From Rhodospirillales bacterium CG15_BIG_FIL_POST_REV_8_21_14_020_66_15 (GTDB lineage: Bacteria; Pseudomonadota; Alphaproteobacteria; Rhodospirillales; Casp-alpha2), in assembly GCA_002781745.1 (NCBI GenBank), contig PFFW01000148.1, positions 985 to 45,186 of the forward strand: DNA of 44,202 bases, written 5' to 3'. Position numbers and translations under genes: made by a program. Every line of letters begins with the position of its first letter. The first letter of the stretch is position 1. Under the pieces are notes generated by a model. The model made no database searches. It saw nothing but the letters and a program-made list of their open reading frames with translations, and was not told the DNA's origin. Positions 16,264-24,981 of this stretch are shown in pieces.

Positions 16264-17631
16264 ATGGCCAATGACAGTTCCCCCAAATCCCACCCGGTCA
16301 CCGACAAGGCGGCCCTGGTCGAATACCTGGCGGCGGGATGCAAGCCCGAACGCGAATGGCGCATCGGCACCGAGCACGAGAAATTCGCCTACGACCTGAA
16401 GACCCTGCGCCCGCTGACCTACGACGGCACACCGGGCGTGCGCCAGATGCTGGAGGCATTGACCCGCTTCGGCTGGCAGCCGGTCCTGGAAAAGGGCAAC
16501 GTCATCGCGCTGTCCAAGCCCGACCGCAGCTCGATCTCGCTGGAGCCGGCGGGGCAGCTGGAACTGTCGGGCGCGCCGCTCGAGACCATCCACCAGACCT
16601 GCGGCGAGGTGACCCAGCACCTGAAGCAGGTCAAGACCGTGGCCGGCGAACTGGGCATCGGGTTCCTGGGTCTTGGCTACAACCCCAAATGGCCGATCGA
16701 GGACATGCCCTGGATGCCCAAGGGCCGCTACGCCATCATGCGGGAATACATGCCGACGCGGGGCTCGCTCGGCCTGCACATGATGCAGTCGACCTGCACC
16801 GTGCAGGTCAACCTGGATTTCCCGTCCGAAGACGTCATGCGCCAGATGTTCCGCATCGCGCTGGCGCTGCAGCCCATCGCCACGGCGCTGTGGGCCAACT
16901 CGCCGTTCCGCGAGGGCAAGCCCAACGGATATCTGTCCTACCGCTCGCACATCTGGACCGACGTCGATCCGGACCGCTGCGGCACCCTGCCCTTCGTGTT
17001 CGAGGACGGCTTCGGGTTCGAGCGCTACGTCGACTACATGCTCGACGTGCCCATGTACTTCGTCTACCGCGACGGCGCCTACATCAACGCCGCGGGGCAG
17101 TCGTTCCGCGACTTCATGGCGGGCAGGCTGCCGGCCCTGCCGGGCGAACTGCCGACCATGAAGGACTGGGAGGACCACCTGACCACCGCGTTTCCCGAGG
17201 TGCGGCTCAAGACATTCCTGGAAATGCGCGGCGCCGACGGCGGGCCCTGGGCCAGGCTGTGTGCGCTGTCGGCGTTCTGGGTCGGGCTGCTGTACGACAC
17301 GCAGGCCCGCGACGCCGCCTGGGACCTCGTCAAGGACTGGACCGCGGAGGAGCGCGAGGCCATGCGCCGCGACGTGCCCCGGACCGCGCTCAAGACCCCG
17401 TTCCGCGACCGCCAGGTCAAGGAGATCGCCTGCGAGGCCTTGTGCATCGCCCGCCTGGGGCTGAAGAACCGCGCCCGGCTCGACGCCGTGGGCCTGGACG
17501 AAAGCCACTTCCTGCAGCCCATGTACCACATCTGCGATTCGGGCCTGACCCAGGCCGAGGAACTGCTGGTCGCCTACGAGCGCCGCTGGAAGGGCAACAT
17601 CGACCCCGTGTTCACGGAGTATGCGTACTAG
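16264..17631 (+). CDS. gshA: Glutamate-cysteine ligase, alphaproteobacterial/plant type
   Basis: 455 residues from ATG 16264 ([28 protein letters not shown]). It joins glutamate and cysteine with ATP, the first and limiting step of glutathione synthesis. '[24 protein letters not shown]', '[24 protein letters not shown]', '[24 protein letters not shown]' and '[28 protein letters not shown]' mark the family shared by alphaproteobacteria and plants, distinct from the E. coli GshA. The length and the ends look complete. No regulatory site is evident. It sits between rsmE and lysS on the same strand, with gaps of 62 and 71 bp. Confidence 0.94.
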   Translation: MANDSSPKSHPVTDKAALVEYLAAGCKPEREWRIGTEHEKFAYDLKTLRPLTYDGTPGVRQMLEALTRFGWQPVLEKGNVIALSKPDRSSISLEPAGQLELSGAPLETIHQTCGEVTQHLKQVKTVAGELGIGFLGLGYNPKWPIEDMPWMPKGRYAIMREYMPTRGSLGLHMMQSTCTVQVNLDFPSEDVMRQMFRIALALQPIATALWANSPFREGKPNGYLSYRSHIWTDVDPDRCGTLPFVFEDGFGFERYVDYMLDVPMYFVYRDGAYINAAGQSFRDFMAGRLPALPGELPTMKDWEDHLTTAFPEVRLKTFLEMRGADGGPWARLCALSAFWVGLLYDTQARDAAWDLVKDWTAEEREAMRRDVPRTALKTPFRDRQVKEIACEALCIARLGLKNRARLDAVGLDESHFLQPMYHICDSGLTQAEELLVAYERRWKGNIDPVFTEYAY

Positions 17632-17702
17632 CCCGGCGCCCTTGCTCTCGGGCCGTCGCGGCGGTAGGTTCCGGCTCCGTTTTCGCCCGAGAAGGCCCGA
17701 CC

Positions 17703-19376
17703 ATGACCGATCTGCGTACCCTTGCCGAAACCACCAACGCCTGGCCCTTCGCCGAGGCCCGCGACCTTCTGAAGCGGCTCAAGGGCAAGGTTCCGGAAAA
17801 AGGCTACGTGCTGTTCGAAACGGGCTACGGCCCCTCGGGCCTGCCGCACATCGGCACCTTCGGCGAGGTCGCGCGCACGACCATGGTGCGCCATGCGTTC
17901 GCCACGCTGACCGACATGCCGACCAAACTGTTCGCCTTTTCCGACGACATGGACGGGCTCAGGAAGGTGCCCGACAACCTGCCCAACCAGGACATGCTGC
18001 GCGAGTATTCCGAGGAAAAGGACGCCGACGGCGTGATCCGCCGCAACGGCTCGCCGCTGTCGGCCATTCCCGATCCGTTCGGCGCCTATGAAAGCTTCGC
18101 CCGCCACAACAACAAGAAGCTGTGTGCCTTCCTCGACGAATTCGGCTTCGACTACGACTTCAAGAGCGCCACGGAGACCTACGCCTCGGGTGCGTTCGAC
18201 GACGTTCTGGTGCGCTGCCTGGAGCGCGAGGCCGACGTGCGCAAGGTCGTCACGCCGACCCTGGGCGAGGTCCGGCGCAAGACCTATTGTCCGTTCCTGC
18301 CCGTCGTCACGCGCTACGACGACCGCCTCGCGATCGAGCGCAGGCAGGTCCTTCACCACGTGATGGTGAAGGAGGCCCGGGTCGCCGACGGCATCGCCGT
18401 GTTCCAGGAGGTCGACCCGCCCACGGGCGACCCGGTGGGCGATCCGTTCGAGCATCCCGTGACCGGCGGGCACTGCAAGCTGCAGTGGCGCGTCGACTGG
18501 GCCATGCGCTGGGCCGCGTTCGGCGTCGACTACGAGATGTACGGCAAGGACCTGATCGAATCGGCCCGGCTGTCGGGCGCGATCTGCCGCATCCTCGGCG
18601 GCACGCCGCCGGCCGGTTTCAACTACGAACTGTTCCTCGACGAGAACGGCGAGAAGATCTCCAAGTCGCGCGGCAACGGCCTCAGCATGGAGGAATGGCT
18701 CGCCTACGCGCCGCCGGAAAGCCTGGCGCTGTTCATGTTCCAGAAGCCCAAGACGGCGAAGCGCCTGTACTTCGACGTGATCCCCCGCAACGTGGACGAC
18801 TACCTGTCGCATCTCGCCGCCTATCCGGACCAGGACCCGGCCCAGCAGCTCGCCAACCCGGTCTGGCACATCCATTCCGGCACCCCGCCGGAGCCCCAGG
18901 CGGCGCTCGGCTATTCCATCCTGCTCAACCTCGTGGGCGTGTGCGGCACCGAGGACAAGTCCGTCCTTTGGCACTTCATCTCGCGCTACCGCCCCGACCT
19001 GACGTCGGAGAACGCGCCGTTCCTCGACGGCCTGGTCGCGACGGCCATCGACTACTACCGGGACTTCATCAAGCCGGCCAAGGTCTACCGCGCGCCGAGC
19101 GAGGCCGAACGGGCGGCCCTTCGCGACCTCGCCGACACGCTCAAGGCCATGGACCCCAAGGCCGAGGCCGAGGACCTGCAGACCCAGGTCTACGAGGTCG
19201 GCAAGCGCCACGGCTTCGAGAACCTGCGCGACTGGTTCAAGGCGCTCTACGAAATTCTCCTGGGCCAGTCCCAGGGCCCGCGCATGGGCTCCTTCATCGC
19301 GCTCTACGGGGTTAACGAGACTGTCGCCCTGATCGAGCGGGCACTCAAGGGCGAGGATCTGGCGGCGAGCGCGTGA
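17703..19376 (+). CDS. lysS: Lysyl-tRNA synthetase, class I
   Basis: 557 residues from ATG 17703. This is the class I (archaeal-type, LysK) enzyme, not the class II LysRS of most bacteria; the class I form is the normal one in many alphaproteobacteria. The HIGH-like motif is in '[21 protein letters not shown]' and the KMSKS-like motif in '[22 protein letters not shown]'. '[23 protein letters not shown]' and 'HYxM' type tRNA-contact regions agree with the family. It charges tRNA-Lys. The end at 19376 is the last high-GC coding before an AT-richer islet; no clean terminator with a T-run follows, although a 7-bp hairpin lies at 19418-19440. Confidence 0.95.
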   Translation: MTDLRTLAETTNAWPFAEARDLLKRLKGKVPEKGYVLFETGYGPSGLPHIGTFGEVARTTMVRHAFATLTDMPTKLFAFSDDMDGLRKVPDNLPNQDMLREYSEEKDADGVIRRNGSPLSAIPDPFGAYESFARHNNKKLCAFLDEFGFDYDFKSATETYASGAFDDVLVRCLEREADVRKVVTPTLGEVRRKTYCPFLPVVTRYDDRLAIERRQVLHHVMVKEARVADGIAVFQEVDPPTGDPVGDPFEHPVTGGHCKLQWRVDWAMRWAAFGVDYEMYGKDLIESARLSGAICRILGGTPPAGFNYELFLDENGEKISKSRGNGLSMEEWLAYAPPESLALFMFQKPKTAKRLYFDVIPRNVDDYLSHLAAYPDQDPAQQLANPVWHIHSGTPPEPQAALGYSILLNLVGVCGTEDKSVLWHFISRYRPDLTSENAPFLDGLVATAIDYYRDFIKPAKVYRAPSEAERAALRDLADTLKAMDPKAEAEDLQTQVYEVGKRHGFENLRDWFKALYEILLGQSQGPRMGSFIALYGVNETVALIERALKGEDLAASA

Positions 19377-19754
19377 TTCAATATTTAGTGTTCGGAACCT
19401 CAGGCAAACCCTGGCAAAATCAGGTTATTCCTTCCTGATTCAGCGTGTGGAGTGGGTATATCTTGTGGAAACTGTGAATTACGGGCACAAAATGGCCGAA
19501 GCGGTCCTTGACGAACCGACTCGTTTCTAATTCAATCTATTGTGACGGCTTGGAAAGGCGAAGGGTCGCTCGATGCCCCACATCGGCGACCCTCCATAGT
19601 CTTTCGCGAGCCCCCGCAAGACTGCACGTCGGGAGCGGGAGCGGCACAAAACCAGCTGGAGTGAATCATCCCAGTACACCGAGTGTCAAGCCCGACGTCT
19701 CCTTAAACCGCCTGGGTATGTAGCCCCGGCACATGACATAGGAGTCTAAACGTC
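19377..19754. other. Hairpin-rich noncoding stretch before the Cas2-like gene
   Basis: 378 bases with no supported gene and visibly lower GC than the flanks. It contains a 7-bp hairpin AATCAGG/CCTGATT (19418-19440); a 13-bp stem with one bulged T and a 5-nt loop (19562-19593); and an 8-base perfect complement pair ACGTCGGG/CCCGACGT (19626-19633 with 19691-19698). A frame from 19375 to 19533 is open but has no start of its own and overlaps the lysS end. The region may be the leader of the downstream gene, a structured RNA, or remains of an inserted element. No tRNA-like or CRISPR-like repeats were seen. Confidence 0.5.
19562..19593. other. Strong 13-bp hairpin with a bulge
   Basis: AGGGTCGC (19562-19569), a bulged T, CGATG, loop CCCCA, CATCG, GCGACCCT (19586-19593): all 13 pairs are Watson-Crick. 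Neither side has a T-run of terminator quality. It stands alone in noncoding sequence, 160 bases upstream of the Cas2-like gene, and may be part of a structured RNA or a recognition hairpin in single-stranded DNA. Confidence 0.55.
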
Positions 19755-20033
19755 ATGGCTAACTTTTTTGTAACCTACGACCTCAATGGTTCACATCCGA
19801 CGCACCAGGATATGGATGACCATATCAAGGGTATCTGCCCTGTGCATGGGCGTGTGCTGGAAACTGTGTGGTACGTTCAGTACCAGGGTTCATCTGTACA
19901 GCTTCGTGACCGATTGCGGACGATCATGGGCAGCGAAGACTTGCTTCTCGTGATTGAGGCGAGTGATGCCGCATGGACCCGCCTTCTGGTTGATAGCGAA
20001 TCGCTGATCAATGCATGGAGGAATGCCGCTTAA
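19755..20033 (+). CDS. Small Cas2/VapD-like protein (SinR family)
   Basis: 92 residues from ATG 19755, after a weak GGAG at 19741. The sequence starts MANFFVTYDLNGSHPTHQDM, which matches, from memory, the small proteins named SinR family in databases; they are thought to share the ferredoxin-like fold of Cas2 and VapD, with an early Asp after the first strand (YDLN). 'RVLETVWYVQYQGSSVQLRDRLRTIMGSEDLLLVIEASDAAWTRLL' completes the family pattern. Cas2 and VapD members are often nucleases, but activity of this group is not established. Codon use has many A/T third positions unlike all neighbours, suggesting recent acquisition. There is no cas1, CRISPR array or partner toxin nearby. It is a single-gene unit with its own terminator. 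Confidence 0.75.
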   Translation: MANFFVTYDLNGSHPTHQDMDDHIKGICPVHGRVLETVWYVQYQGSSVQLRDRLRTIMGSEDLLLVIEASDAAWTRLLVDSESLINAWRNAA

Positions 20034-20038
20034 CTAAG

Positions 20039-20076
20039 ATGTCCCCGGGCTTGTAGTCCGGGGACATACTTTATCT
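20039..20076 (+). terminator. Intrinsic terminator after the Cas2-like gene
   Basis: A perfect 10-bp stem (ATGTCCCCGG, 20039-20048; CCGGGGACAT, 20058-20067) with a 9-nt loop starts 6 bases after the stop codon, followed by ACTTTATCT. The stem is stable; the U-tract is only fair. It may also serve in reverse for tldD. Confidence 0.7.
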
Positions 20077-20126
20077 CTGCGCGCTCTATATCGCGTGCTT
20101 AAACACAACCCATTGGCAATCTAAAA

Positions 20127-21560
20127 TTACGCCCCTGTCCCCCCGACGGTAAGCCGGTCGATGAGCAGCGTCGGCTGCCCCACGCCCACCGGCACGCCCT
20201 GGCCGTCCTTGCCGCAGGTGCCGATGCCGGGGTCCATCTCCATGTCGTTGCCGACCATGGCGACGCGGGTCAGCACCTCCTTGCCGTCGCCGATCAGGGT
20301 CGCGCCCTTGAGGGGCCGGCCGATCCTGCCGCCCGTAATCTCGTAGGCCTCGGTGCAGGAGAACACGAACTTGCCGGAGGTTATGTCGACCTGGCCGCCG
20401 CCGAACGAGACGGCGTAGATCCCCTTCTTCACCGAGGCGAGGATTTCCTTCGGGTCCCTGTCGCCCGCCGGCATGTAGGTGTTGGTCATGCGCGGCAGCG
20501 GCTGGTGGGCGTAGCTTTCGCGCCGCCCGTTGCCCGTGGGCGCCATGCCCATGAGGCGCGCGTTGGTGCGGTCCTGCATGTAGCCCTTGAGGATGCCGTC
20601 CTCGATCAGCACCGTGTTCTCGGCGGGGGTGCCCTCGTCGTCGATGGTGAGGCTGCCGCGGCGGTCGGCGATGGTGCCGTCGTCGACCACGGTGACGCCC
20701 GGGGCCGCCACGCGCTGGCCCATCAGGCCCGAGAACACCGACGTCTTCTTGCGGTTGAAGTCGCCTTCGAGCCCGTGGCCGATCGCCTCGTGCAACAGGA
20801 TGCCGGGCCAGCCGGGGCCGAGCACCACCGGCACCTCGCCCGCGGGGGCGGGGACCGACCGCAGATTGACTTCCGCCTGGCGGAAGGCCTCGTCGACCAC
20901 ATGCTTCCAGGCGGCCGGGTCCAGGTAGCGTTCGTAGGTCACGCGCCCGCCCGCACCATGGCCGCCCGATTCCATGCGGCCGTCCTGTTCCAGCACGACG
21001 GAGACGTTCATGCGCACCAGCGGGCGGATGTCGGCGACCCGGTGGCCGCCCGCGCGGACGATCTGAACGGCCTGCCAGTTGCCCAGGATCGACGCCGAGA
21101 CCTGGCGCACGCGGGCGTCCTTGTCTCTTGCGTATTTGTCGATGGCGCGCAGCAGCGCGACCTTGTCCTGGAAATCGACCAGGGCCAGGGGATTGTCCTC
21201 CATGTAGAGCGCACGGTTGGTGCCCTGGGGGGGCGCGGCCAGGGCGCCCGTGTGGCCGCGGCGCACGGCCTTCACCGTTTCGCCGGCGCGGGCGATGGCG
21301 GCCTCCGACAGCTCGGACGCATGGGAATAGCCCGTGCTTTCGCCGGCGATGGCGCGCAGGCCGAAGCCCTGGGCGGTGTCGAAGCTGGCGGTCTTGATCT
21401 GCCCGTCGTCAAGCACCAGGCTCTCGGACTGCCGGTATTCCAAAAACAGTTCGCCGTCGTCCATGCCGGTCAGCGCGTCGTCCAGAAGGCCCTGCACGCG
21501 GCCCCGGTCCATGCCGGTGCGGTTGAAGAACAGGTCGTCGGTGGCGGCAAGGTCGGTCAT
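20127..21560 (-). CDS. tldD: Metalloprotease TldD
   Basis: 477 residues. TldD is the catalytic subunit of the TldD/TldE (PmbA) protease, which in E. coli matures microcin B17, degrades CcdA and trims peptides. The zinc motif is HEAIGH at 257-262 within 'PGILLHEAIGHGLEGDFNRKKTS', as in TldD and not in TldE. 'TVVDDGTIADRRGSLTIDDEGTPAENTVLIEDGILKGYM' and 'VSFGGGQVDITSGKFVFSCTEAYEITGG' are further family blocks. The partner pmbA lies 8 kb away at 29525. The gene is divergent from a DUF3422 gene with a 109-bp gap that must hold both promoters; no clear hexamers were picked out. Confidence 0.96.
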   Translation of the reverse strand: MTDLAATDDLFFNRTGMDRGRVQGLLDDALTGMDDGELFLEYRQSESLVLDDGQIKTASFDTAQGFGLRAIAGESTGYSHASELSEAAIARAGETVKAVRRGHTGALAAPPQGTNRALYMEDNPLALVDFQDKVALLRAIDKYARDKDARVRQVSASILGNWQAVQIVRAGGHRVADIRPLVRMNVSVVLEQDGRMESGGHGAGGRVTYERYLDPAAWKHVVDEAFRQAEVNLRSVPAPAGEVPVVLGPGWPGILLHEAIGHGLEGDFNRKKTSVFSGLMGQRVAAPGVTVVDDGTIADRRGSLTIDDEGTPAENTVLIEDGILKGYMQDRTNARLMGMAPTGNGRRESYAHQPLPRMTNTYMPAGDRDPKEILASVKKGIYAVSFGGGQVDITSGKFVFSCTEAYEITGGRIGRPLKGATLIGDGKEVLTRVAMVGNDMEMDPGIGTCGKDGQGVPVGVGQPTLLIDRLTVGGTGA

Positions 21561-21669
21561 GGCATCCCCTGGGATCGAAATGAATGGGATTGAAAATTAT
21601 GGAGCGCGGAACGGCCCGGTCCTGGTTATATAGGGGCCGCTCTTCCTGTTTTCGAGTATACGGGTGACC

Positions 21670-22974
21670 ATGTTCAAGGAACATCCCCTGCGCCGCGCCC
21701 TGGCCGAAGAAATCCACGCCCGCCCGCCCGCCGATCTGGCGGCGCCCGTGCAGGTCTCGCACATCGCGCTGATCTCGGGCGAGGACGGCATGGCGCCCCA
21801 CGTCGCGCACCTGGAGACGCTGTGCAAGCACTTCCGCGTCTCCCCGCCGGCGGCGGACGCGACCCATTTCTCGACGGAACTGGGCGACCTCCGCCTCAAG
21901 TGGGAGCGCCACACGGAATTCTCGACCTTCACCATCCTGCGCCCGGGCGCCTTCGCCCAGCCGTTCAAGGGCACGGCCATCGACGGCCTGCCCAAGGACT
22001 GGCTGTCGGACCTGCCGGGCCAGGTCATCGCCGCCTGCCACGTGGCGGTCGAGAACACGGGCGGCGCCGGCCGCGCCATGGCCGAGATCGCCGGCCTGTT
22101 CGACAACAACCCCATGACGGGCTCGACGGTCGCGGGGGGCAAGGCGCGGTTCTGGACCGACTATCAGCTTCACGCCGACGGCTTTTACCGGTTTCTCCTG
22201 GACGTCGACGTCATCAGCGCGCCGAGCCTGGGGCGCCTGGTGCAGCGCATCCTGGAGATCGAGACCTACCGCATGATGGCCATGCTGGCCTTTCCGCTGG
22301 CCCGGGAATCGCGGCCGCGTCTGGCGGCGGTGGAGACCCGGCTGGGCGGCATCATCGCCCGCCTGGGCACCCGCGAGGCGGTCGAGGACGAACGCCAACT
22401 GCTGGACGACCTGTCGTCGCTGGCCGCCGAGACCGAGGCCGTCAACGTGGCGACGGCCTACCGTTTCGCCGCCGCGCGGGCCTATCACGAACTGATCAGG
22501 CGGCGCATGGCCTCCATGCGCGAGGAGCGGCTTGAGGGCGTGCTTCCCGCCATGGACTTCCTCGACCGCCGCTTCGCGCCGGCCATGGAAAGCTGCGAAA
22601 ACCTGTCGACCCGCCTGGAAAGCCTGTCGGGCCGCATCGCGCGGGCGACGTCCCTGCTCAGGACTCGGGTCGACGTGGCGCTGGAGGCCCAGAACCGCGA
22701 CCTGCTGGAATCCATGAACCGCCGCGCGCGCCTGCAGCTTCGCCTGCAGGAAACCGTGGAAGGCCTGTCGGTCGTCGCCATCAGCTATTACCTGCTGTCC
22801 CTCGTTTCATACCTGGCCAAGGGGGCGAAGACGGCGGGTCTGTCGTCCGTCGATCCCTACGTCGTCGTCTCGGCCGCCTTCCTGCCCGTGGTCGCCGGCA
22901 TCTGGTTCGGCGTGCGCCGGATGCGCCGGGTGATCGAAAAATCGACGGGCGGGAAGCCGCCCGCCGACCCCTGA
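21670..22974 (+). CDS. DUF3422 family membrane-anchored protein
   Basis: 434 residues from ATG 21670; a GTG two codons earlier is also possible. The start 'MFKEHPLRRALAEEIHARPPADL' and the 'GSTVAGGKARFWTDYQLHADGFYRFLL' region are typical of DUF3422 proteins, which are common in proteobacteria and have no known function. The centre is long, charged and helical (about 195-360, probably coiled coil), and the C-terminus has two hydrophobic segments, 'GLSVVAISYYLLSLVSYLA' and 'VVVSAAFLPVVAGIWFGV', separated by about 15 residues and ending in a basic tail. This suggests a cytoplasmic protein held by a C-terminal membrane hairpin, a topology somewhat like the CorA transporters. Confidence 0.85.
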   Translation: MFKEHPLRRALAEEIHARPPADLAAPVQVSHIALISGEDGMAPHVAHLETLCKHFRVSPPAADATHFSTELGDLRLKWERHTEFSTFTILRPGAFAQPFKGTAIDGLPKDWLSDLPGQVIAACHVAVENTGGAGRAMAEIAGLFDNNPMTGSTVAGGKARFWTDYQLHADGFYRFLLDVDVISAPSLGRLVQRILEIETYRMMAMLAFPLARESRPRLAAVETRLGGIIARLGTREAVEDERQLLDDLSSLAAETEAVNVATAYRFAAARAYHELIRRRMASMREERLEGVLPAMDFLDRRFAPAMESCENLSTRLESLSGRIARATSLLRTRVDVALEAQNRDLLESMNRRARLQLRLQETVEGLSVVAISYYLLSLVSYLAKGAKTAGLSSVDPYVVVSAAFLPVVAGIWFGVRRMRRVIEKSTGGKPPADP

Positions 22975-23038
22975 GCGCCGGGGGCGGACGCGTCCTTCAC
23001 CCTTGACCTTTTCCCGGCCGGGTGTATGTTCCGAGCCT

Positions 23039-23093
23039 CGTGGTGATTTGTTCGACCAGCTTGCGGCCACGTTAAAAATCCCGCTAAACGGTC
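23039..23093 (+). promoter_or_regulatory. SAM-II riboswitch
   Basis: The consensus is easy to follow: CGTGG (23039-23043) pairs with CCACG (23067-23071) as P1; the following GTTAAAAA and GCTAAA (23083-23088) are the conserved A-rich joining segments. The pseudoknot helix is also present: GACC (23054-23057) with GGTC (23090-23093), and AGC (23058-23060) with GCT (23083-23085), leaving AAAC bulged. This class binds S-adenosylmethionine and is found before met genes in Alphaproteobacteria. Here it precedes metZ by 84 bases, so high SAM should lower metZ expression. Confidence 0.93.
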
Positions 23094-23106
23094 TGTGGCG
23101 TTCTCG

Positions 23107-23138
23107 CCCTGACCCTTTTTCGGCGGTCGGGGTTTTTT
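23107..23138 (+). terminator. Riboswitch-controlled intrinsic terminator before metZ
   Basis: Arms CCCTGACC (23107-23114) and GGTCGGGG (23125-23132), eight pairs with one G-U, 10-nt loop, followed by TTTTTT (23133-23138). It lies between the SAM-II aptamer and metZ. The left arm can instead take part in a competing hairpin at 23090-23114 (GGTC with GACC outside, GGCG with CGCC inside), which shares GGTC with the riboswitch pseudoknot. The three structures are therefore mutually exclusive in the way expected for transcription attenuation. Confidence 0.85.
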
Positions 23139-23176
23139 GTGGCCGGGCCGGACCCGGAATGCAGAGAGAGCGTGCG

Positions 23177-24382
23177 ATGACAGACGACAAAACCGATCCC
23201 GAATCCTGGCGCCCGGCGACCCAGATGGTGCGCGGCGGCACTTTTCGATCCAACTTCGAGGAAACGTCGGAGGCCATCTTCGCGACCTCGGGCTACGTCT
23301 ACGGCTCGGCCGAACAGGCGGAGCAGGCCTTCAAGGGCGAGGTCGAGCGCTATATCTATTCGCGCTACGCCAACCCGACGGTCTGCATGTTCGAAAAGCG
23401 CATGGCGCTTTTGGAGGGGGCGAAATTCGGCATGGCCTTCGGCAGCGGCATGGCGGCCATGTTCGGCTCGCTCGCCAGCTTCGTCAGGGCCGGGGACCGC
23501 GTCGTCGCCTCGCGGGCGCTGTTCGGCTCGTGCCTCTACGTGATTCAGGATCTTCTGCCGAAGTACGGGGTCGAGTCCGTGCTGGTCGACGGCACCGACC
23601 TGGCCCAGTGGGAGCAGGCGCTGTCGGAACCGGCCAAGGCCGTGTTCCTGGAAACGCCGTCCAACCCCTGTCTCGACATCATCGACGTCCAGGCCGTGGC
23701 CGACCTGACGCACAAGGCGGGCGGCCGGCTGATCGTCGACAACGTGTTCGCCACGCCGGTGCTGCAGAAGCCGCTGACCCTCGGCGCCGACATCGTCATG
23801 TATTCGACCACCAAGCACGTCGATGGCCAGGGCCGGTGCATGGGCGGCGCGCTGCTGACCGACGACGAGGATTATTACAACGACCACCTGGTGCCCTGGA
23901 TGCGTCACACCGGCCCGGCCATGAGCCCGTTCAACGCCTGGACCATGCTCAAGGGGCTGGAGACGCTGGACATCCGCGTGCGCCAGCACTGCGTCAACGC
24001 CCAGGCGTTGGCCGAATTCCTCGAAGGACGGCCGGGCATCGTCAAGGTCCTCTACCCGACCCTGAAATCCCATCCGCAGCACGACCTCGCCATGAAGCAG
24101 ATGGCGGCGGGTTCGACAATGCTGTCCTTCGAATTGGCGGGCGGCAAGGCGGCCGCGTTCCGGTTCCTGAACGCCCTCAACCTGGTCGACATCTCCAACA
24201 ACCTGGGCGACACCAAGAGCCTGACCACCCATCCGGCGACCACGACGCATCAGCGCCTGACGCCAGAGGACCGCGCGGCGCTCGGTATCGGCGACGGGCT
24301 GGTCCGCCTGTCGGTGGGGCTGGAGGACGTGGAAGACCTGAAGGAAGACCTGGCGCGGGGGCTGAAGGCGGCGAACGGGTAA
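23177..24382 (+). CDS. metZ: O-succinylhomoserine sulfhydrylase
   Basis: 401 residues from ATG 23177. This PLP enzyme of the Cys/Met metabolism family makes homocysteine directly from O-succinylhomoserine and sulfide. 'TQMVRGGTFRSNFEETSEAIFATSGYVYGSAEQAE' is the MetZ-type N-terminus, and the PLP lysine is Lys213 in 'YSTTKHVDGQGRCMGGALL'. 'ETPSNPCLDIIDVQAV' and 'LVDISNNLGDTKSLTTHPATTTHQRL' are further family motifs; close relatives such as MetB or MetY are less likely, given the N-terminal sequence and the SAM-II riboswitch upstream, which is often found before metZ in this class. Confidence 0.94.
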   Translation: MTDDKTDPESWRPATQMVRGGTFRSNFEETSEAIFATSGYVYGSAEQAEQAFKGEVERYIYSRYANPTVCMFEKRMALLEGAKFGMAFGSGMAAMFGSLASFVRAGDRVVASRALFGSCLYVIQDLLPKYGVESVLVDGTDLAQWEQALSEPAKAVFLETPSNPCLDIIDVQAVADLTHKAGGRLIVDNVFATPVLQKPLTLGADIVMYSTTKHVDGQGRCMGGALLTDDEDYYNDHLVPWMRHTGPAMSPFNAWTMLKGLETLDIRVRQHCVNAQALAEFLEGRPGIVKVLYPTLKSHPQHDLAMKQMAAGSTMLSFELAGGKAAAFRFLNALNLVDISNNLGDTKSLTTHPATTTHQRLTPEDRAALGIGDGLVRLSVGLEDVEDLKEDLARGLKAANG

Positions 24383-24430
24383 CGCAAATCCCGAGCGGGC
24401 CGACTTCAGGCCCGCGACGACGATTTGCGT
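24382..24430. terminator. Nested inverted repeat between metZ and the rhodanese gene
   Basis: ACGCAAATC (24382-24390) pairs perfectly with GATTTGCGT (24422-24430); inside, GCGGGCC (24395-24401) pairs perfectly with GGCCCGC (24409-24415). It begins at the last base of the metZ stop, between convergent genes. There is no U-run straight after it on the + strand (AAACAG), but TTTTTT occurs 22 bases on. A second hairpin, GCGGTCG-AAAT-CGGCCGC (24475-24492), followed on the minus strand by GAAAGTTGTTTT, may end the rhodanese operon. Confidence 0.55.
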
Positions 24431-24505
24431 AAACAGAAAACCGAGCGGTCTATTTTTTGCGCAAAACAACTTTCGCGGTCGAAATCGGCCGCTCAGGTTT
24501 TGCGG

Positions 24506-24928
24506 CTATTTCTGCACCCAAGGCAGGCCGTCGACCTTCCAGCCGCCGACGGTGCCGCGGTGCTGGCCCGCGTCCTTGTCGCCTTCGAAGCCGGTCAGCA
24601 CGTTGTAGGACCTGGCGTAGCCGGCCTGCGTCGCGGCCTTGGCGGCGGCGATGGAGCGCACGCCCGAACGGCACAGGAACAGCACCGTCGCGTCCTTGTC
24701 GGGAACCTGGTCGTCGAGGTCGTCGGTGAATTCCGTATTGATCTCGCCCGTCGGGAACAGAACCCAGGAGATCATCTTCAGTTCCTTGCCCAGATCCGAC
24801 AGGTCGGGCAGGCCGACATAGGCCCATTCGGCATGGGTGCGCACGTCGACCAGCACCGCCTTGGGGTCCTTTCGCAGCATCTCCCAGGCTTCCTTGGGGG
24901 TGATGTCTCCGGCGTATCCGTCGCTCAT
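24506..24928 (-). CDS. Rhodanese-like domain protein
   Basis: 140 residues from ATG 24928 (MSDGYAGDITPKEAWEMLRKDPKAVLVDVRTHAEW); another ATG at 24964 would add 12 residues. Single rhodanese domain with the active-site loop 'FLCRSGVRS', Cys86, as in single-domain sulfurtransferases. 'VLVDVRTHAEWAYVGLP' is the first CH2 motif. It probably carries persulfide sulfur; the acceptor is unknown. It is the last gene of the minus-strand korA-korB-fprA group (53 bp after fprA), which suggests a link to iron-sulfur or ferredoxin metabolism, and its other neighbour metZ uses sulfide. Confidence 0.88.
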   Translation of the reverse strand: MSDGYAGDITPKEAWEMLRKDPKAVLVDVRTHAEWAYVGLPDLSDLGKELKMISWVLFPTGEINTEFTDDLDDQVPDKDATVLFLCRSGVRSIAAAKAATQAGYARSYNVLTGFEGDKDAGQHRGTVGGWKVDGLPWVQK

Positions 24929-24981
24929 GGTTCGCTCGCTCGTCGGTTCGGTGAGGCGGCCCATGTATCGCCCAGGGTGCC

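Noticed and set aside
19375-19533. Open 53-codon stretch reading ...SFLIQRVEWVYLVETVNYGHKMAEAVLDEPTRF
   Set aside because: It looks protein-like, but it has no start before the lysS end and no family could be recognised; possibly a gene remnant, not enough to annotate.
19508-19723. 71-codon open frame before the Cas2-like gene
   Set aside because: TTG start, no ribosome site, composition without pattern, and it runs through the hairpins.
19377-19754. CRISPR array or leader next to the Cas2-like gene
   Set aside because: No direct repeats with regular spacing are present; only inverted repeats were found, and there is no cas1.
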